NCBI GenBank assembly: GCA_946623765.1
Contig: CAMORL010000004.1
Coordinates: 1 to 38,567, forward strand
From: an uncultured Clostridia bacterium
GTDB taxonomy: Bacteria > Bacillota_A > Clostridia > Christensenellales > CAG-138
Direction: 5' to 3'
Length of the DNA: 38,567 nucleotides
Numbering within the stretch: position 1 is the first letter of the stretch; each line of letters opens with the position of its first letter. Shown one piece after another: positions 7,749 through 15,874 of the stretch. Below the pieces are notes generated by a model. That model saw only the letters and a list, made by a program, of their open reading frames with translations, had not been told where the DNA came from and did no database searches. Both the position numbers and the translations under genes were made by a program.

Positions 7749-9617
7749 ATGGAACGACAGCAGTTTGATTGCATCATCATCGGCGCGGGGCATGCGGGCA
7801 TTGAAGCCGCGCTGGCGTCCTCCCGTATGGGGTTATCGACCCTGCTTCTCACGCTGAATCTTGACAGCATCGGCATGATGCCCTGCAACCCCGCGATCGG
7901 CGGAACCGGCAAGGGGCATCTCGTGCGCGAGATCGACGCGATGGGCGGCGAAATGGGGCTTGCTGCGGACGATACGCTGATTCAGATGCGCATGCTGAAC
8001 ACGTCGAAAGGTCCCGCGGTCCACAGCTTGCGCGCGCAGATGGACAAGCGCCGCTATCACGAACGCATGAAGCGCACGCTGGAACGGCAGAAAAACCTTG
8101 TGATCGTGCAGGGCGAGGTCACGGAGATCCTGACCGAAGGCGGCAGGGTGTCCGGCGTAAAGACCGACGAGGGCTTTTCCTATGCCTGCCGCGCGGTCGT
8201 GGTGTGTTCCGGCGTCTATATGAAGAGCCGGATTCTGATCGGCGAATGGGCAAGGCTTTCCGGTCCCTGCGGCATGATGCGAAGCGAAGGACTGTCCGAC
8301 GCGCTGAAAAACCTCGGGATTCCGCTGCAGCGGTTCAAGACCGGCACGCCCGCAAGAGTACGCAAGGGCTCATTGGATTTGGACGAGATGGAAATCCAGC
8401 ACGGCGACGAGCCGACGCCCGCGTTCTCCTTCTTAAACGGTCGGCTGCACTTGACGCAGGATCCGTGCTATCTGACCTATACCAATCAGCAGACGCACGA
8501 TATCATTCTGAAGAACCTCGACCGCTCGCCGATGTATGCGGGACGCATCCACGCGACCGGCACGCGATACTGCCCGTCGATCGAGGACAAGATCGTGCGT
8601 TTTCCGGACCACGACCGGCATCAGATCTTCATCGAGCCGGAGGGACGTTCGACCGAGGAAATGTATGTGCAGGGCATGAGCACCTCTCTGCCCGCCGACG
8701 TGCAGGTCGATATGCTGCATACCATGCCGGGGCTTCGGCACTGCGAGATCATGCGGCTCGGCTACGCGATCGAATATGACTGCCTGGTGCCGAACGTGCT
8801 GAACCTGTCGCTCATGGTTAAGGACGTTCCGGGACTGTTCACCGCAGGGCAGGTGAACGGGTCGAGCGGCTATGAGGAAGCCGCCGCGCAGGGCTTTTAT
8901 GCCGGCGTGAACGCCGCGCTGTACGTGAAGGGCGAGGAACCGTTTCTGCTCGGCAGAAGCGACGCGTATATCGGCGTGCTCGTCGACGATCTTTCCACCA
9001 AGGGCACGCCGGAGCCGTACCGCATGATGACAAGCCGCTGCGAATACAGGCTTTTGCTCCGGCAGGACAACGCGGATCTCCGTCTTACCGAACGCGCAAG
9101 GCGTCTGGGACTTGTGACAGACGAACGGTATGCGGTTCTGCAGCGGAAAAAGGAAGGCATTGCAAGAGCAATGGAACGCCTCGGTACGCATGTGCCGCCC
9201 TCCGATGCGCTGCGCGTATATCTCGAATCGGTCGGCGAGAGCGTGCCTGCCTCCGGAATAAAACTCTTCGACCTTCTGAAACGTCCGAACGTGCGCTATA
9301 CCGATCTTCTGAATCTGTTCGACTGCCTCGAGCCGCTCGAACCCGAGGTCGAGGAGCAGGTCGACGTAACGGCGCATTATGACGGCTATATCGAAAAACA
9401 GACCGAGCAGGTGCGGCGATTCCTTGCAATGGAGGAGACGCCCCTGCCGAAGGATCTTGACTATGCGACGCTCGACGGACTGCGGCTGGAAGCGCGGCAG
9501 AAGCTGAACGCGCAGCGCCCCGAAAATCTCGGGCAGGCGTCACGCATTTCCGGCGTATCGCCCGCAGACGTCGCGGTTTTACTGGTGTATCTGAAGAGAG
9601 GATCGAACCATGCGTGA
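7749..9617 (+). CDS. mnmG: tRNA uridine-5-carboxymethylaminomethyl modification enzyme, FAD subunit
   Basis: This 622-residue protein is full length for MnmG (GidA). With MnmE it modifies the wobble uridine of certain tRNAs in the cytoplasm, using FAD and a folate donor. The FAD-binding glycine motif GAGHAG is at residues 12-17. Typical family stretches follow: MMPCNPAIGGTGKGHLVREIDA near residue 45, LLIGEWARLSGPC-like residues near 165, RFKTGTPAR near 198, GRSTEEMYVQGMSTSLP near 300, NGSSGYEEAAAQG near 370 and MTSRCEYRLLLRQDNADLR around 425. The start at 7749 has AAAGGA upstream. It overlaps rsmG by eight bases, a common pair in Firmicutes, but the usual mnmE, noc or parA neighbours are not seen here. 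Confidence 0.97.
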   Translation: MERQQFDCIIIGAGHAGIEAALASSRMGLSTLLLTLNLDSIGMMPCNPAIGGTGKGHLVREIDAMGGEMGLAADDTLIQMRMLNTSKGPAVHSLRAQMDKRRYHERMKRTLERQKNLVIVQGEVTEILTEGGRVSGVKTDEGFSYACRAVVVCSGVYMKSRILIGEWARLSGPCGMMRSEGLSDALKNLGIPLQRFKTGTPARVRKGSLDLDEMEIQHGDEPTPAFSFLNGRLHLTQDPCYLTYTNQQTHDIILKNLDRSPMYAGRIHATGTRYCPSIEDKIVRFPDHDRHQIFIEPEGRSTEEMYVQGMSTSLPADVQVDMLHTMPGLRHCEIMRLGYAIEYDCLVPNVLNLSLMVKDVPGLFTAGQVNGSSGYEEAAAQGFYAGVNAALYVKGEEPFLLGRSDAYIGVLVDDLSTKGTPEPYRMMTSRCEYRLLLRQDNADLRLTERARRLGLVTDERYAVLQRKKEGIARAMERLGTHVPPSDALRVYLESVGESVPASGIKLFDLLKRPNVRYTDLLNLFDCLEPLEPEVEEQVDVTAHYDGYIEKQTEQVRRFLAMEETPLPKDLDYATLDGLRLEARQKLNAQRPENLGQASRISGVSPADVAVLLVYLKRGSNHA

Positions 9618-10287
9618 TCTTTTGCAAGCAACCATTCCGCAGCTCACCGCGGAAGCATGCGACAAATTTGTCGCATATTATGAACTGTTGATCGATTGGA
9701 ACACGCGGATGAATCTGACCGCGATCACAGAGCCGGAGGAGGTTGTCAAAAAGCACTTTTACGACTCGCTTGCGGCGCTTCCGTACCTGCATGACGGCGA
9801 AAGGATCGCGGATGTCGGCACCGGGGCGGGCTTTCCCGCGATCCCGCTGCTGATTATGAATCCGGGTCTCAAGATCACGCTCGTCGATTCGCTGCAAAAG
9901 AGGCTCACTTTTTTGGAAGAAGTGAAAAAAACACTGGGATTGTCGGCGGAGATCGTCCATGCAAGAGCCGAGGATTTCGGCAGAGATCCGAAGTATCGCG
10001 CATCGTTTGACGCGACGGTTTCCCGCGCGGTGGCGTCGCTTCCGGTGCTTTTGGAATTCACCGTTCCGCTTTTGAAGGTCGGGGGAAAGGCGTATTGCTA
10101 CAAGGGCGATGTCAGCGAGGAGCTTCCGCTTTCAAAATCCGCCCTGCATCTTTTGCACGCGAGCGCCGAAACCGTTCCGCTCTCATCGGACTACGGTGCG
10201 CGTACACTGGTAATCTGCACCAAAAACGCACCAACGCCGTCGACCTATCCGCGTAAGGCGGGGCTGCCGGGCAAGAAGCCGCTGTGA
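9610..10287 (+). CDS. rsmG: 16S rRNA (guanine527-N7)-methyltransferase
   Basis: This 225-residue protein is RsmG (GidB), which methylates G527 of 16S rRNA using S-adenosylmethionine. The family start WNTRMNLTAIT is at residues 30-40, the SAM-binding loop DVGTGAGFPAIPL at 68-80, and SLQKRLTFLEEV follows at about residue 98. The stretch VSRAVASLPVLLE near residue 138 is also typical. The start overlaps the end of mnmG by eight bases, and GAGAGG inside mnmG serves as ribosome site. The C-terminal PRKAGLPGKKPL is the common basic tail of the family. Confidence 0.95.
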   Translation: MRDLLQATIPQLTAEACDKFVAYYELLIDWNTRMNLTAITEPEEVVKKHFYDSLAALPYLHDGERIADVGTGAGFPAIPLLIMNPGLKITLVDSLQKRLTFLEEVKKTLGLSAEIVHARAEDFGRDPKYRASFDATVSRAVASLPVLLEFTVPLLKVGGKAYCYKGDVSEELPLSKSALHLLHASAETVPLSSDYGARTLVICTKNAPTPSTYPRKAGLPGKKPL

Positions 10288-10300
10288 GGGAGAGACGAAT

Positions 10301-11389
10301 ATGAGATCATGGTTTCTGCTGCTCGGTGCGGCGGGCGTGTTGGGACTTTGCGCGGTATTTTATCTGATTACGCGGGTGCGGAAATTCTCGTTCATGCGGC
10401 GGCTTGCCGAACGGAGCAAAGCGCTTTCGTGGCTTGCCGCGACGGCGGCGATCGGGCTGCTCTTCCTGTTTTGGCTGATCAACGTGTATTCCGTCGCAAT
10501 CGTCGTGCTGCATCTTGCGCTTATATGGCTGCTGTGCGATCTTGCGGCATGGATTGTGAAGCGCATCCGAAAAAAGGAGTCGAAGCGATATTTGGCCGGT
10601 GCGGCGGCAATCGTAATTGCCGCGGTTTATCTCGGCGCGGGCTGGTTCAACGCGCATCATGTGCGGCGCACGTATTACGCGGTCGACACGCGCGGCGCGG
10701 CGTCCATGCGGATCGTGCTGATCTCGGACTCGCACCTCGGCATCACGCTCGACGGGGAGAAGTTTGCAAGGATAACGGAACGGATCGAAGCGGAGCATCC
10801 GGATCTGGTGGTCGTGGTCGGAGATTTCACGGACGACGATTCCGAAAAGGCGGATATGCTTGCGGCGTGCCGTGCGCTCGGCACGCTTGAAACGACCTAC
10901 GGCGTATACTTTGCGTATGGCAACCACGACGCCGGGTATTTCCGCTATCGCAATTTCAGCGACGAAGAACAGCGCGCTGCGCTGACGGAAAACAACGTGC
11001 GCATTCTGGAGGACGAGACGGTTCCGATCGGCGACCGCGTGACCCTGATCGGGCGCATGGACCGCACCGCGCGGGATCGCATGTCCGCGCAGACGCTGCT
11101 GAACGCGGTCGATCCCGAACGGTACACCGTGGTGCTCGATCATCAGCCGAACGATTACGACGCCGAAGCCGCGGCGGGCGCGGATCTTGTGCTGTCGGGG
11201 CACACGCACGGTGGGCACATCTTTCCGGCGGGGCTGATCGGACGGTGGACGGGCGCGAACGATTTTACCTACGGACGCACGTCGCGCGCGGATACGGAGT
11301 TTATCGTAACGTCCGGGCTGTCTGGCTGGGCGATTCCGTTCAAAACGGGGACGTTTTCGGAGTACGTTGTCATCGATCTTACGGAATAG
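10301..11389 (+). CDS. Membrane-anchored calcineurin-like metallophosphoesterase
   Basis: This 362-residue protein has about four predicted membrane segments at the N-terminus (roughly residues 3-24, 43-62, 64-85 and 98-116), then a metallophosphoesterase domain. All core metal motifs are visible: DSH at 143-145, GDF with Asp175, GNHD at 207-210, and GHTHGGH near residue 300. The layout resembles the YkuE/YaeI group, whose best studied member acts on UDP-diacylglucosamine or a similar lipid; substrate cannot be told here. The start at 10301 has GGGAGAG upstream and is 13 bases after rsmG, so it is probably cotranscribed. The catalytic domain probably sits just outside the membrane, but topology is inferred. 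Confidence 0.88.
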   Translation: MRSWFLLLGAAGVLGLCAVFYLITRVRKFSFMRRLAERSKALSWLAATAAIGLLFLFWLINVYSVAIVVLHLALIWLLCDLAAWIVKRIRKKESKRYLAGAAAIVIAAVYLGAGWFNAHHVRRTYYAVDTRGAASMRIVLISDSHLGITLDGEKFARITERIEAEHPDLVVVVGDFTDDDSEKADMLAACRALGTLETTYGVYFAYGNHDAGYFRYRNFSDEEQRAALTENNVRILEDETVPIGDRVTLIGRMDRTARDRMSAQTLLNAVDPERYTVVLDHQPNDYDAEAAAGADLVLSGHTHGGHIFPAGLIGRWTGANDFTYGRTSRADTEFIVTSGLSGWAIPFKTGTFSEYVVIDLTE

Positions 11390-11404
11390 CACGGAGGACG
11401 ACAT

Positions 11405-12184
11405 ATGAAGCAGTACATGGTCGACGCGTTTACGGACCGCATATTTCACGGCAACCCCGCGGCGGTGTGCGTAATGGACGCGTGGCTTTCCGACGAAGTG
11501 ATGCAGGCGATCGCTGCGGAGAACAATATCGCCGAGACCGCGTTCGTCGTGAAGGAAGGGGAGCGCTATCGCATCCGCTGGTTCACGCCGATGACGGAGG
11601 AGGAGCTGTGCGGACATGCAACGCTTGCGGCGTCGTTCGTGATCCTGACGTTTATCGAACCGGACGAGAATGAGATTCGCTATACATCCGTCAGCGGCGA
11701 TCTTTCGGTGAAGCGAAAGGGCGACCTCTTTGAACTCAATTTTCCGACCTATGTATTAAAGGAGATTCCGGTGACCGACGCGATGGAAAAGGCGTACGGC
11801 GCGCGTCCCGTTCATGCGTTCCTCGGGCTCGATCTCAACTGCGTATTTGAAAACGAAGAGACCGTGCGCGGTCTTTCGCCCGATTATGCGCTGTTGAAAA
11901 AGCTGCCGGGACGCATCTGGAACGCAACGGCGAAAGGCAGGGAATACGACTGCGTGTCGCGAAGCTTCACGCCGGAAATCACCGTGCCGGAGGATCCGGT
12001 CTGCGGATCGGCGCACTGTCAGATCGCGGATTACTGGGCAGGCGTGCTCGGCAAGAAGATCATCCGCGCGTATCAGGCGTCGGAACGCGGCGGCGAACTG
12101 GAATGCGAGATTCTCGAAAACGGCAGGATCGCGCTGCGGGGAAAGGCGGTTTTGTTCGCGGTTTCCGAGATCGCGGCGCTTTGA
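11405..12184 (+). CDS. PhzF family isomerase/epimerase-like protein
   Basis: This 259-residue protein is a PhzF-type enzyme, a family with the diaminopimelate-epimerase fold. Signatures are VDAFTDRIFHGNPAAVC at residues 6-22, the acid at Glu44 in NIAETAFVV, LCGHATLAA around residue 68, and DPVCGSAHC at 197-205. Many members act as isomerases on small amino-acid-like substrates, but most are of unknown substrate, and no phenazine genes are present here. The family has two equivalent half-domains, both seen. It starts 15 bases after the phosphoesterase with GGAGG seven bases before the ATG, and ends at a strong terminator, making it the last gene of the mnmG operon. Confidence 0.9.
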   Translation: MKQYMVDAFTDRIFHGNPAAVCVMDAWLSDEVMQAIAAENNIAETAFVVKEGERYRIRWFTPMTEEELCGHATLAASFVILTFIEPDENEIRYTSVSGDLSVKRKGDLFELNFPTYVLKEIPVTDAMEKAYGARPVHAFLGLDLNCVFENEETVRGLSPDYALLKKLPGRIWNATAKGREYDCVSRSFTPEITVPEDPVCGSAHCQIADYWAGVLGKKIIRAYQASERGGELECEILENGRIALRGKAVLFAVSEIAAL

Positions 12185-12195
12185 GGACAAACAGA

Positions 12196-12223
12196 AAAAA
12201 TCCCGGGTCGATCCGGGATTTTT
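12196..12223. terminator. Bidirectional terminator between the phzF-like gene and the 12240-12794 gene
   Basis: An 11-bp stem AAAAATCCCGG/CCGGGATTTTT (12196-12206 and 12213-12223) with a 6-base loop. The A and T runs on its two sides let it work for both converging transcripts. Confidence 0.9.
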
Positions 12224-12239
12224 GTTTTATGTGACGGGG

Positions 12240-12794
12240 TTACGGATTGACGAGCGCTTTGAAGCGATCGTTCTTTGCGAGATCGGGCGCGTCGCTGGCG
12301 GTCGTGACGGTCACCTGCTTGCGGCTGCAGCCGCATCCTCCGGAAACGACGGAGTACGTGTGATCATAGGTACCGTCTCCGACGAGCCAGTCCGTCAGCA
12401 GCTTGGAAGCCCTTGTCGAGGATTCCGTAACGGTGGGCGATTGCAGAACGGTGAAGTTGAACATGCTCTCGTTCGTGCTTCTCTGCTTTTCCGTCCAATT
12501 CTCCGTTTCGGTCCAGCCCGCGTCCTTCAGCTTTTGAATGACGGCTTCGTCCTTCACGAGCGCAGTGCCGGATTTTGAGGAGATCGCGGCATAGTCGGTC
12601 TCGTCGTCCAGCAGCGTGCCGGTCACGATGCAATCCTGATTAGCCTGAAAATAGGCCAGAAGATCCCGGGTCAGCGTATTGTCGAAAACGACGTTCAGTT
12701 CACCCCGGTGGGAGACGGTTTGCGTTCTCGCGGCGCAGGCGATCGCTGCAAACAGCAGAGTTAAAATCAAAAAGAATGAAATCAGTTTTTTCAT
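12240..12794 (-). CDS. Small exported protein or lipoprotein, unknown function
   Basis: I do not recognise this 184-residue protein. It begins MKKLISFFLILTLLFAAIAC, a clear export signal. The AIAC at residues 17-20 could be a weak lipobox or a signal peptidase I site. The mature part is hydrophilic with no further membrane segment and has a small cysteine cluster, GGCGCSR, near residue 148. The start is the ATG at 12794 with AAAGGAG six bases upstream; an open frame runs further up to 12908 but includes the promoter region and no ribosome site. It has its own promoter, back to back with that of trkA, and ends at a shared bidirectional terminator. It is transcribed alone. Confidence 0.8.
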   Translation of the reverse strand: MKKLISFFLILTLLFAAIACAARTQTVSHRGELNVVFDNTLTRDLLAYFQANQDCIVTGTLLDDETDYAAISSKSGTALVKDEAVIQKLKDAGWTETENWTEKQRSTNESMFNFTVLQSPTVTESSTRASKLLTDWLVGDGTYDHTYSVVSGGCGCSRKQVTVTTASDAPDLAKNDRFKALVNP

Positions 12795-12822
12795 GGAAAG
12801 CTCCTTTTCGGATAATCGATTT

Positions 12823-12851
12823 ATATTAGCATACTTTTCCGGGAAGAACAA
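12823..12851 (-). promoter_or_regulatory. Promoter of the small exported protein
   Basis: On the minus strand TTGTTC (12846-12851), exactly 17 bases, then TAATAT (12823-12828), 28 bases before the start codon. Confidence 0.6.
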
Positions 12852-12902
12852 GCCCCCAAATTGTTCTCTGACGGAAAGAATCGCAGTGTTTGCGGATAAA
12901 AC

Positions 12903-12931
12903 TTGCATTCCTGTCCGACTGATGATATACT
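12903..12931 (+). promoter_or_regulatory. Promoter of trkA-trkH
   Basis: TTGCAT (12903-12908), 17-base spacer, TATACT (12926-12931). The leader to the trkA start is only about 45 bases, too short for a c-di-AMP riboswitch. Confidence 0.75.
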
Positions 12932-12980
12932 ATTCTATTATTTCCATTATCTACGCGGTAATGCAATACGGAGGTACGGT

Positions 12981-14351
12981 ATGCAGATCATGATCGTCGG
13001 ATGCGGCAAGATGGGATCGACGCTTGCAGTGCAGCTTGTCAAGGAAGGACATCGCGTGACCGTCGTCGACCGGAGCGAATCGGTCATCGAACAGATCAGC
13101 AATACGCAGGACGTGATCGGCTACGTCGGCAACGGTGCGGTCTTTTCCGTGCTGGAGGAGGCAGGCGCGAAGGAGACCGATTTGCTTCTTGCAGTCACGC
13201 AGAGCGACGAAATCAACCTGCTTTCCTGTCTGATGGCGCACAAAATCGGCGCCAAGCACACGATCGCACGCGTCCGCGACCCCGAATACGCGAACAACAT
13301 GTATCGCATCTCCGACGATCTCGGGCTTTCGATGACGGTCAATCCGGACCGGCAGGCGGCGGAGGAGATCGCAAGGATACTCCGATTCCCTGCGGCGACG
13401 CATGTCGAGCTCTTCGCCCGCGGACATGTGGAACTTGTGACCTCGAGACTTCCGGAAAAGAGCGTTGTTTCCGGCATTCCGCTGTATGAACTGCCGCAGA
13501 AGCTCGGCGTCAAAGTCCTGATTTGCGCGGTCGAGCGAAACGGGGAATTCACGATTCCGTCCGGCGGATTCGTTCTGCAGGGCGGTGACGTTCTCTATGT
13601 CACCGGCGCGCCGCGCGAAGTTGCGAAAGCGCTCCGGAAGGCGGGCGTGTTTGCGAACCGGATCCATTCGGTTATCATCGGCGGCGGAGGACGGATCAGT
13701 TATTATCTTGCTCAGGAGCTTATCAAGAGCAATCTTCCGGTCAAGATCGTTGAGCGCAACAGGGAATCAGCGCATCAGATCGCGGAGCTTTTGCCGGAAG
13801 CGGTTGTGCTCAACGGCGACATTACGGATCACGAATTGCTGCAGGAAGAGGGGATCGAGACCGCGGACGCGTTTGTCGCGCTGACGGGGTTCGACGAGGG
13901 CAATGTGCTTTCCGCACTGTATGCAAAGCGCAGGAATGTGTCAAAGGTCATCGCCAAAGTGAACAACGACGGTCTGGTGAGCCTTGTAAAGGATTCGGCG
14001 CTCGATTCGGTTATTTCTCCGAAGAGCCTCGCAACGAATCAGATTCTGCGCTATGTCCGCGCAAGGGAAGCGAGCGTCGATCACGGCGAGATCCGCGGGC
14101 TCTATAAGATTGCGGACGGATCCATCGAGGTGCTGGAATTCGTTGCCAGCGATAAGAATACGAATCTGCTCAACATTCCGCTCAAGGATCTGAAAACGAA
14201 AAAGCATCTGCTGATCGCGTGCCTCGTGCGCAACGGCAAGGCGATCATCCCCGGCGGCTCGGACAGCATTCAGGCGGGCGATGTCGTGCTGGTCGTGACG
14301 GCACAGCAGCAAATGAACGATCTCGGCGATATTATGGAGGCCGCAAGATGA
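12981..14351 (+). CDS. trkA: Trk potassium uptake regulatory subunit TrkA
   Basis: This 456-residue cytoplasmic protein gates the TrkH potassium channel. It has the duplicated TrkA layout: an NAD-binding domain with GCGKMG at residues 7-12 and Asp30 ending the second strand, a TrkA-C domain (about 140-220), a second NAD-binding domain starting VIIGGGGRI near residue 232, and a second TrkA-C domain to the end. Each C domain ends in a GD-rich turn (QGGDVLYV and QAGDVVLVV). The start is the ATG at 12981 with GGAGG six bases upstream; the open frame extends 26 codons further but overlaps the -10 region. The stop overlaps trkH as ATGA, so the two subunits are coupled. Confidence 0.95.
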   Translation: MQIMIVGCGKMGSTLAVQLVKEGHRVTVVDRSESVIEQISNTQDVIGYVGNGAVFSVLEEAGAKETDLLLAVTQSDEINLLSCLMAHKIGAKHTIARVRDPEYANNMYRISDDLGLSMTVNPDRQAAEEIARILRFPAATHVELFARGHVELVTSRLPEKSVVSGIPLYELPQKLGVKVLICAVERNGEFTIPSGGFVLQGGDVLYVTGAPREVAKALRKAGVFANRIHSVIIGGGGRISYYLAQELIKSNLPVKIVERNRESAHQIAELLPEAVVLNGDITDHELLQEEGIETADAFVALTGFDEGNVLSALYAKRRNVSKVIAKVNNDGLVSLVKDSALDSVISPKSLATNQILRYVRAREASVDHGEIRGLYKIADGSIEVLEFVASDKNTNLLNIPLKDLKTKKHLLIACLVRNGKAIIPGGSDSIQAGDVVLVVTAQQQMNDLGDIMEAAR

Positions 14352-15817
14352 ACCGGCGCATGGTCGTATTCCTTTTGAGCCGCATCATGGCGTTTGAAGC
14401 GGTTCTGATGATCCCTTCGTTTATCGTCGGGCTCATCTATCGCGAAGCGGGGACGGCGGCGCTGTGCTTTCTGCCGGTCATCGGCGTTCTGCTGCTGCTC
14501 GGAATCCCGGGAATCAAAAAGCCGAAGAATACGGCATTTTACGCGCGCGAGGGCTTTCTTGTCGTCGCGGCGGCGTGGGTGCTGATGAGCTTGTTCGGCG
14601 CGATTCCGTTTCTGCTCTCCGGCAAGTTCGAGTCCTTCTGGGACTGCTTTTTTGAGATCGTGTCGGGTCTGACCACCACCGGCGCGTCGATCCTCGCTTC
14701 GGTTGAACAGCTTCCGCACTGCATTCTCTTCTGGCGCAGCTTCTCCCACTGGATCGGCGGTATGGGCGTTTTGGTGTTTATCCTTGCGATTATGCCGATG
14801 AGTGAGGAACGCTCCATGCACCTGATGCGCGCCGAGGTTCCCGGTCCGGTCGCCAGCAAGCTCGTTCCGCGCATGCGTGACACGGCAAAGATCCTGTACG
14901 GCGTGTATACGGCGATGACCGTGATTCTTGCGGTTCTTCTGATCGCGGGCGGCATGCCGGTGTTCGACGCCCTGTGCAACAGCTTCGGCGTTGCGGGAAC
15001 CGGTGGATTCGGCGTGCGTGACAGCGTCAACGGGCTCTGCGGCATCGCGGTGTATCAGAGCGCGTATATCGAAACCGTCATGGCGGTGTTCATGCTGCTG
15101 TTCGGCGTCAATTTCAACCTCTACTATTTCATATTGATCGGCAAGGCAAAGGCCGCGCTGAAATCCGAGGAACTGCACGTCTATGCGCTGATCGTTCTCT
15201 CGGCGATCGTACTGATCTCGATCAATACCTATAACGCGGCGATCGGCGTATTCGGCACGTTCCGCAACGCGCTGTTCCAGGTTGCGTCGCTGATTTCTTC
15301 GACGGGCTACGGCTCGGTCGATTTCGTCGCGTTGTGGCCGACGTTCTCGCAGACGCTCCTCGTTGCGTGCATGTTTGTCGGCGCGTGCGCAGGTTCCACG
15401 GGCGGCGGTTTCAAAGTCAGCCGCGTGATGATCTGCGTGAAATCCGGCGCGGCGGAGATCCGGCAGCTGCTGCATCCGCGTGCGGTACAGATCGTGCGGC
15501 TCGAGGGCAAGCCGGTCGAGCGCGCCGTGATGCGGAGCACGTTCGGCTATCTCGCGCTGTATCTTCTGATCTTCATTGTGTCCACGCTGTTTCTGAGTCT
15601 GCAGAGCGGCACGGACTTCACAACGAACTTCACCGCGGAGCTCGCCTGCCTCAACAACATCGGACCGGGTCTCGGCAGGGTCGGACCGATGGGCAACTAC
15701 GGCTTCTATCATCCGGCGCTCAAGATGCTGCTGTCGTTCAACATGCTCACCGGAAGACTGGAGCTGTTCCCGATGATCGTTCTGTTCTCGCCGATGGCAT
15801 GGCGCAAAAACGGCTGA
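14348..15817 (+). CDS. trkH: Trk potassium uptake channel subunit TrkH
   Basis: This 489-residue membrane protein forms the ion-conducting part of the Trk system. The four pore-loop repeats of the TrkH/KtrB family are visible: GLTTTGASIL near residue 110, GVAGTGGFG near 218, SSTGYGSVDF near 318 and NNIGPGLGRVGPMGNYG near 437. WIGGMGVLVF around residue 138 is another family mark. The ATG at 14348 overlaps the trkA stop and has GGAGG seven bases upstream, inside trkA. An open frame runs upstream into trkA but is not used. The gene ends at a strong terminator. Confidence 0.95.
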   Translation: MNRRMVVFLLSRIMAFEAVLMIPSFIVGLIYREAGTAALCFLPVIGVLLLLGIPGIKKPKNTAFYAREGFLVVAAAWVLMSLFGAIPFLLSGKFESFWDCFFEIVSGLTTTGASILASVEQLPHCILFWRSFSHWIGGMGVLVFILAIMPMSEERSMHLMRAEVPGPVASKLVPRMRDTAKILYGVYTAMTVILAVLLIAGGMPVFDALCNSFGVAGTGGFGVRDSVNGLCGIAVYQSAYIETVMAVFMLLFGVNFNLYYFILIGKAKAALKSEELHVYALIVLSAIVLISINTYNAAIGVFGTFRNALFQVASLISSTGYGSVDFVALWPTFSQTLLVACMFVGACAGSTGGGFKVSRVMICVKSGAAEIRQLLHPRAVQIVRLEGKPVERAVMRSTFGYLALYLLIFIVSTLFLSLQSGTDFTTNFTAELACLNNIGPGLGRVGPMGNYGFYHPALKMLLSFNMLTGRLELFPMIVLFSPMAWRKNG

Positions 15818-15830
15818 TGATTCATAAAGC

Positions 15831-15861
15831 AAAAACCACCCGTAAAAAACGGGTGGTTTTT
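15831..15861. terminator. Bidirectional terminator between trkH and pepF
   Basis: A perfect 12-bp stem AAAAACCACCCG/CGGGTGGTTTTT (15831-15842 and 15850-15861) with a 7-base loop, 13 bases past the trkH stop and 13 bases past the pepF stop on the other strand. Confidence 0.93.
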
Positions 15862-15874
15862 GATTCTTTTCCGC

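Noticed and set aside
7749..10287. mnmG-rsmG as a marker of the replication origin
   Set aside because: In many Firmicutes these genes lie near oriC, but no dnaA, parA, noc or cluster of DnaA boxes was seen around them here.
11405..12184. Phenazine biosynthesis from the PhzF-like gene
   Set aside because: No other phz genes are present, and PhzF-like proteins are widespread in bacteria that make no phenazines.
12932..12980. A c-di-AMP riboswitch before trkA
   Set aside because: The leader is only about 45-50 bases, too short for the ydaO/yuaA-type element.
14270..15832. A 520-residue open frame on the minus strand opposite trkH
   Set aside because: Composition is dominated by Arg, His, Asp and Glu, the mirror of a membrane protein. 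No start signal.
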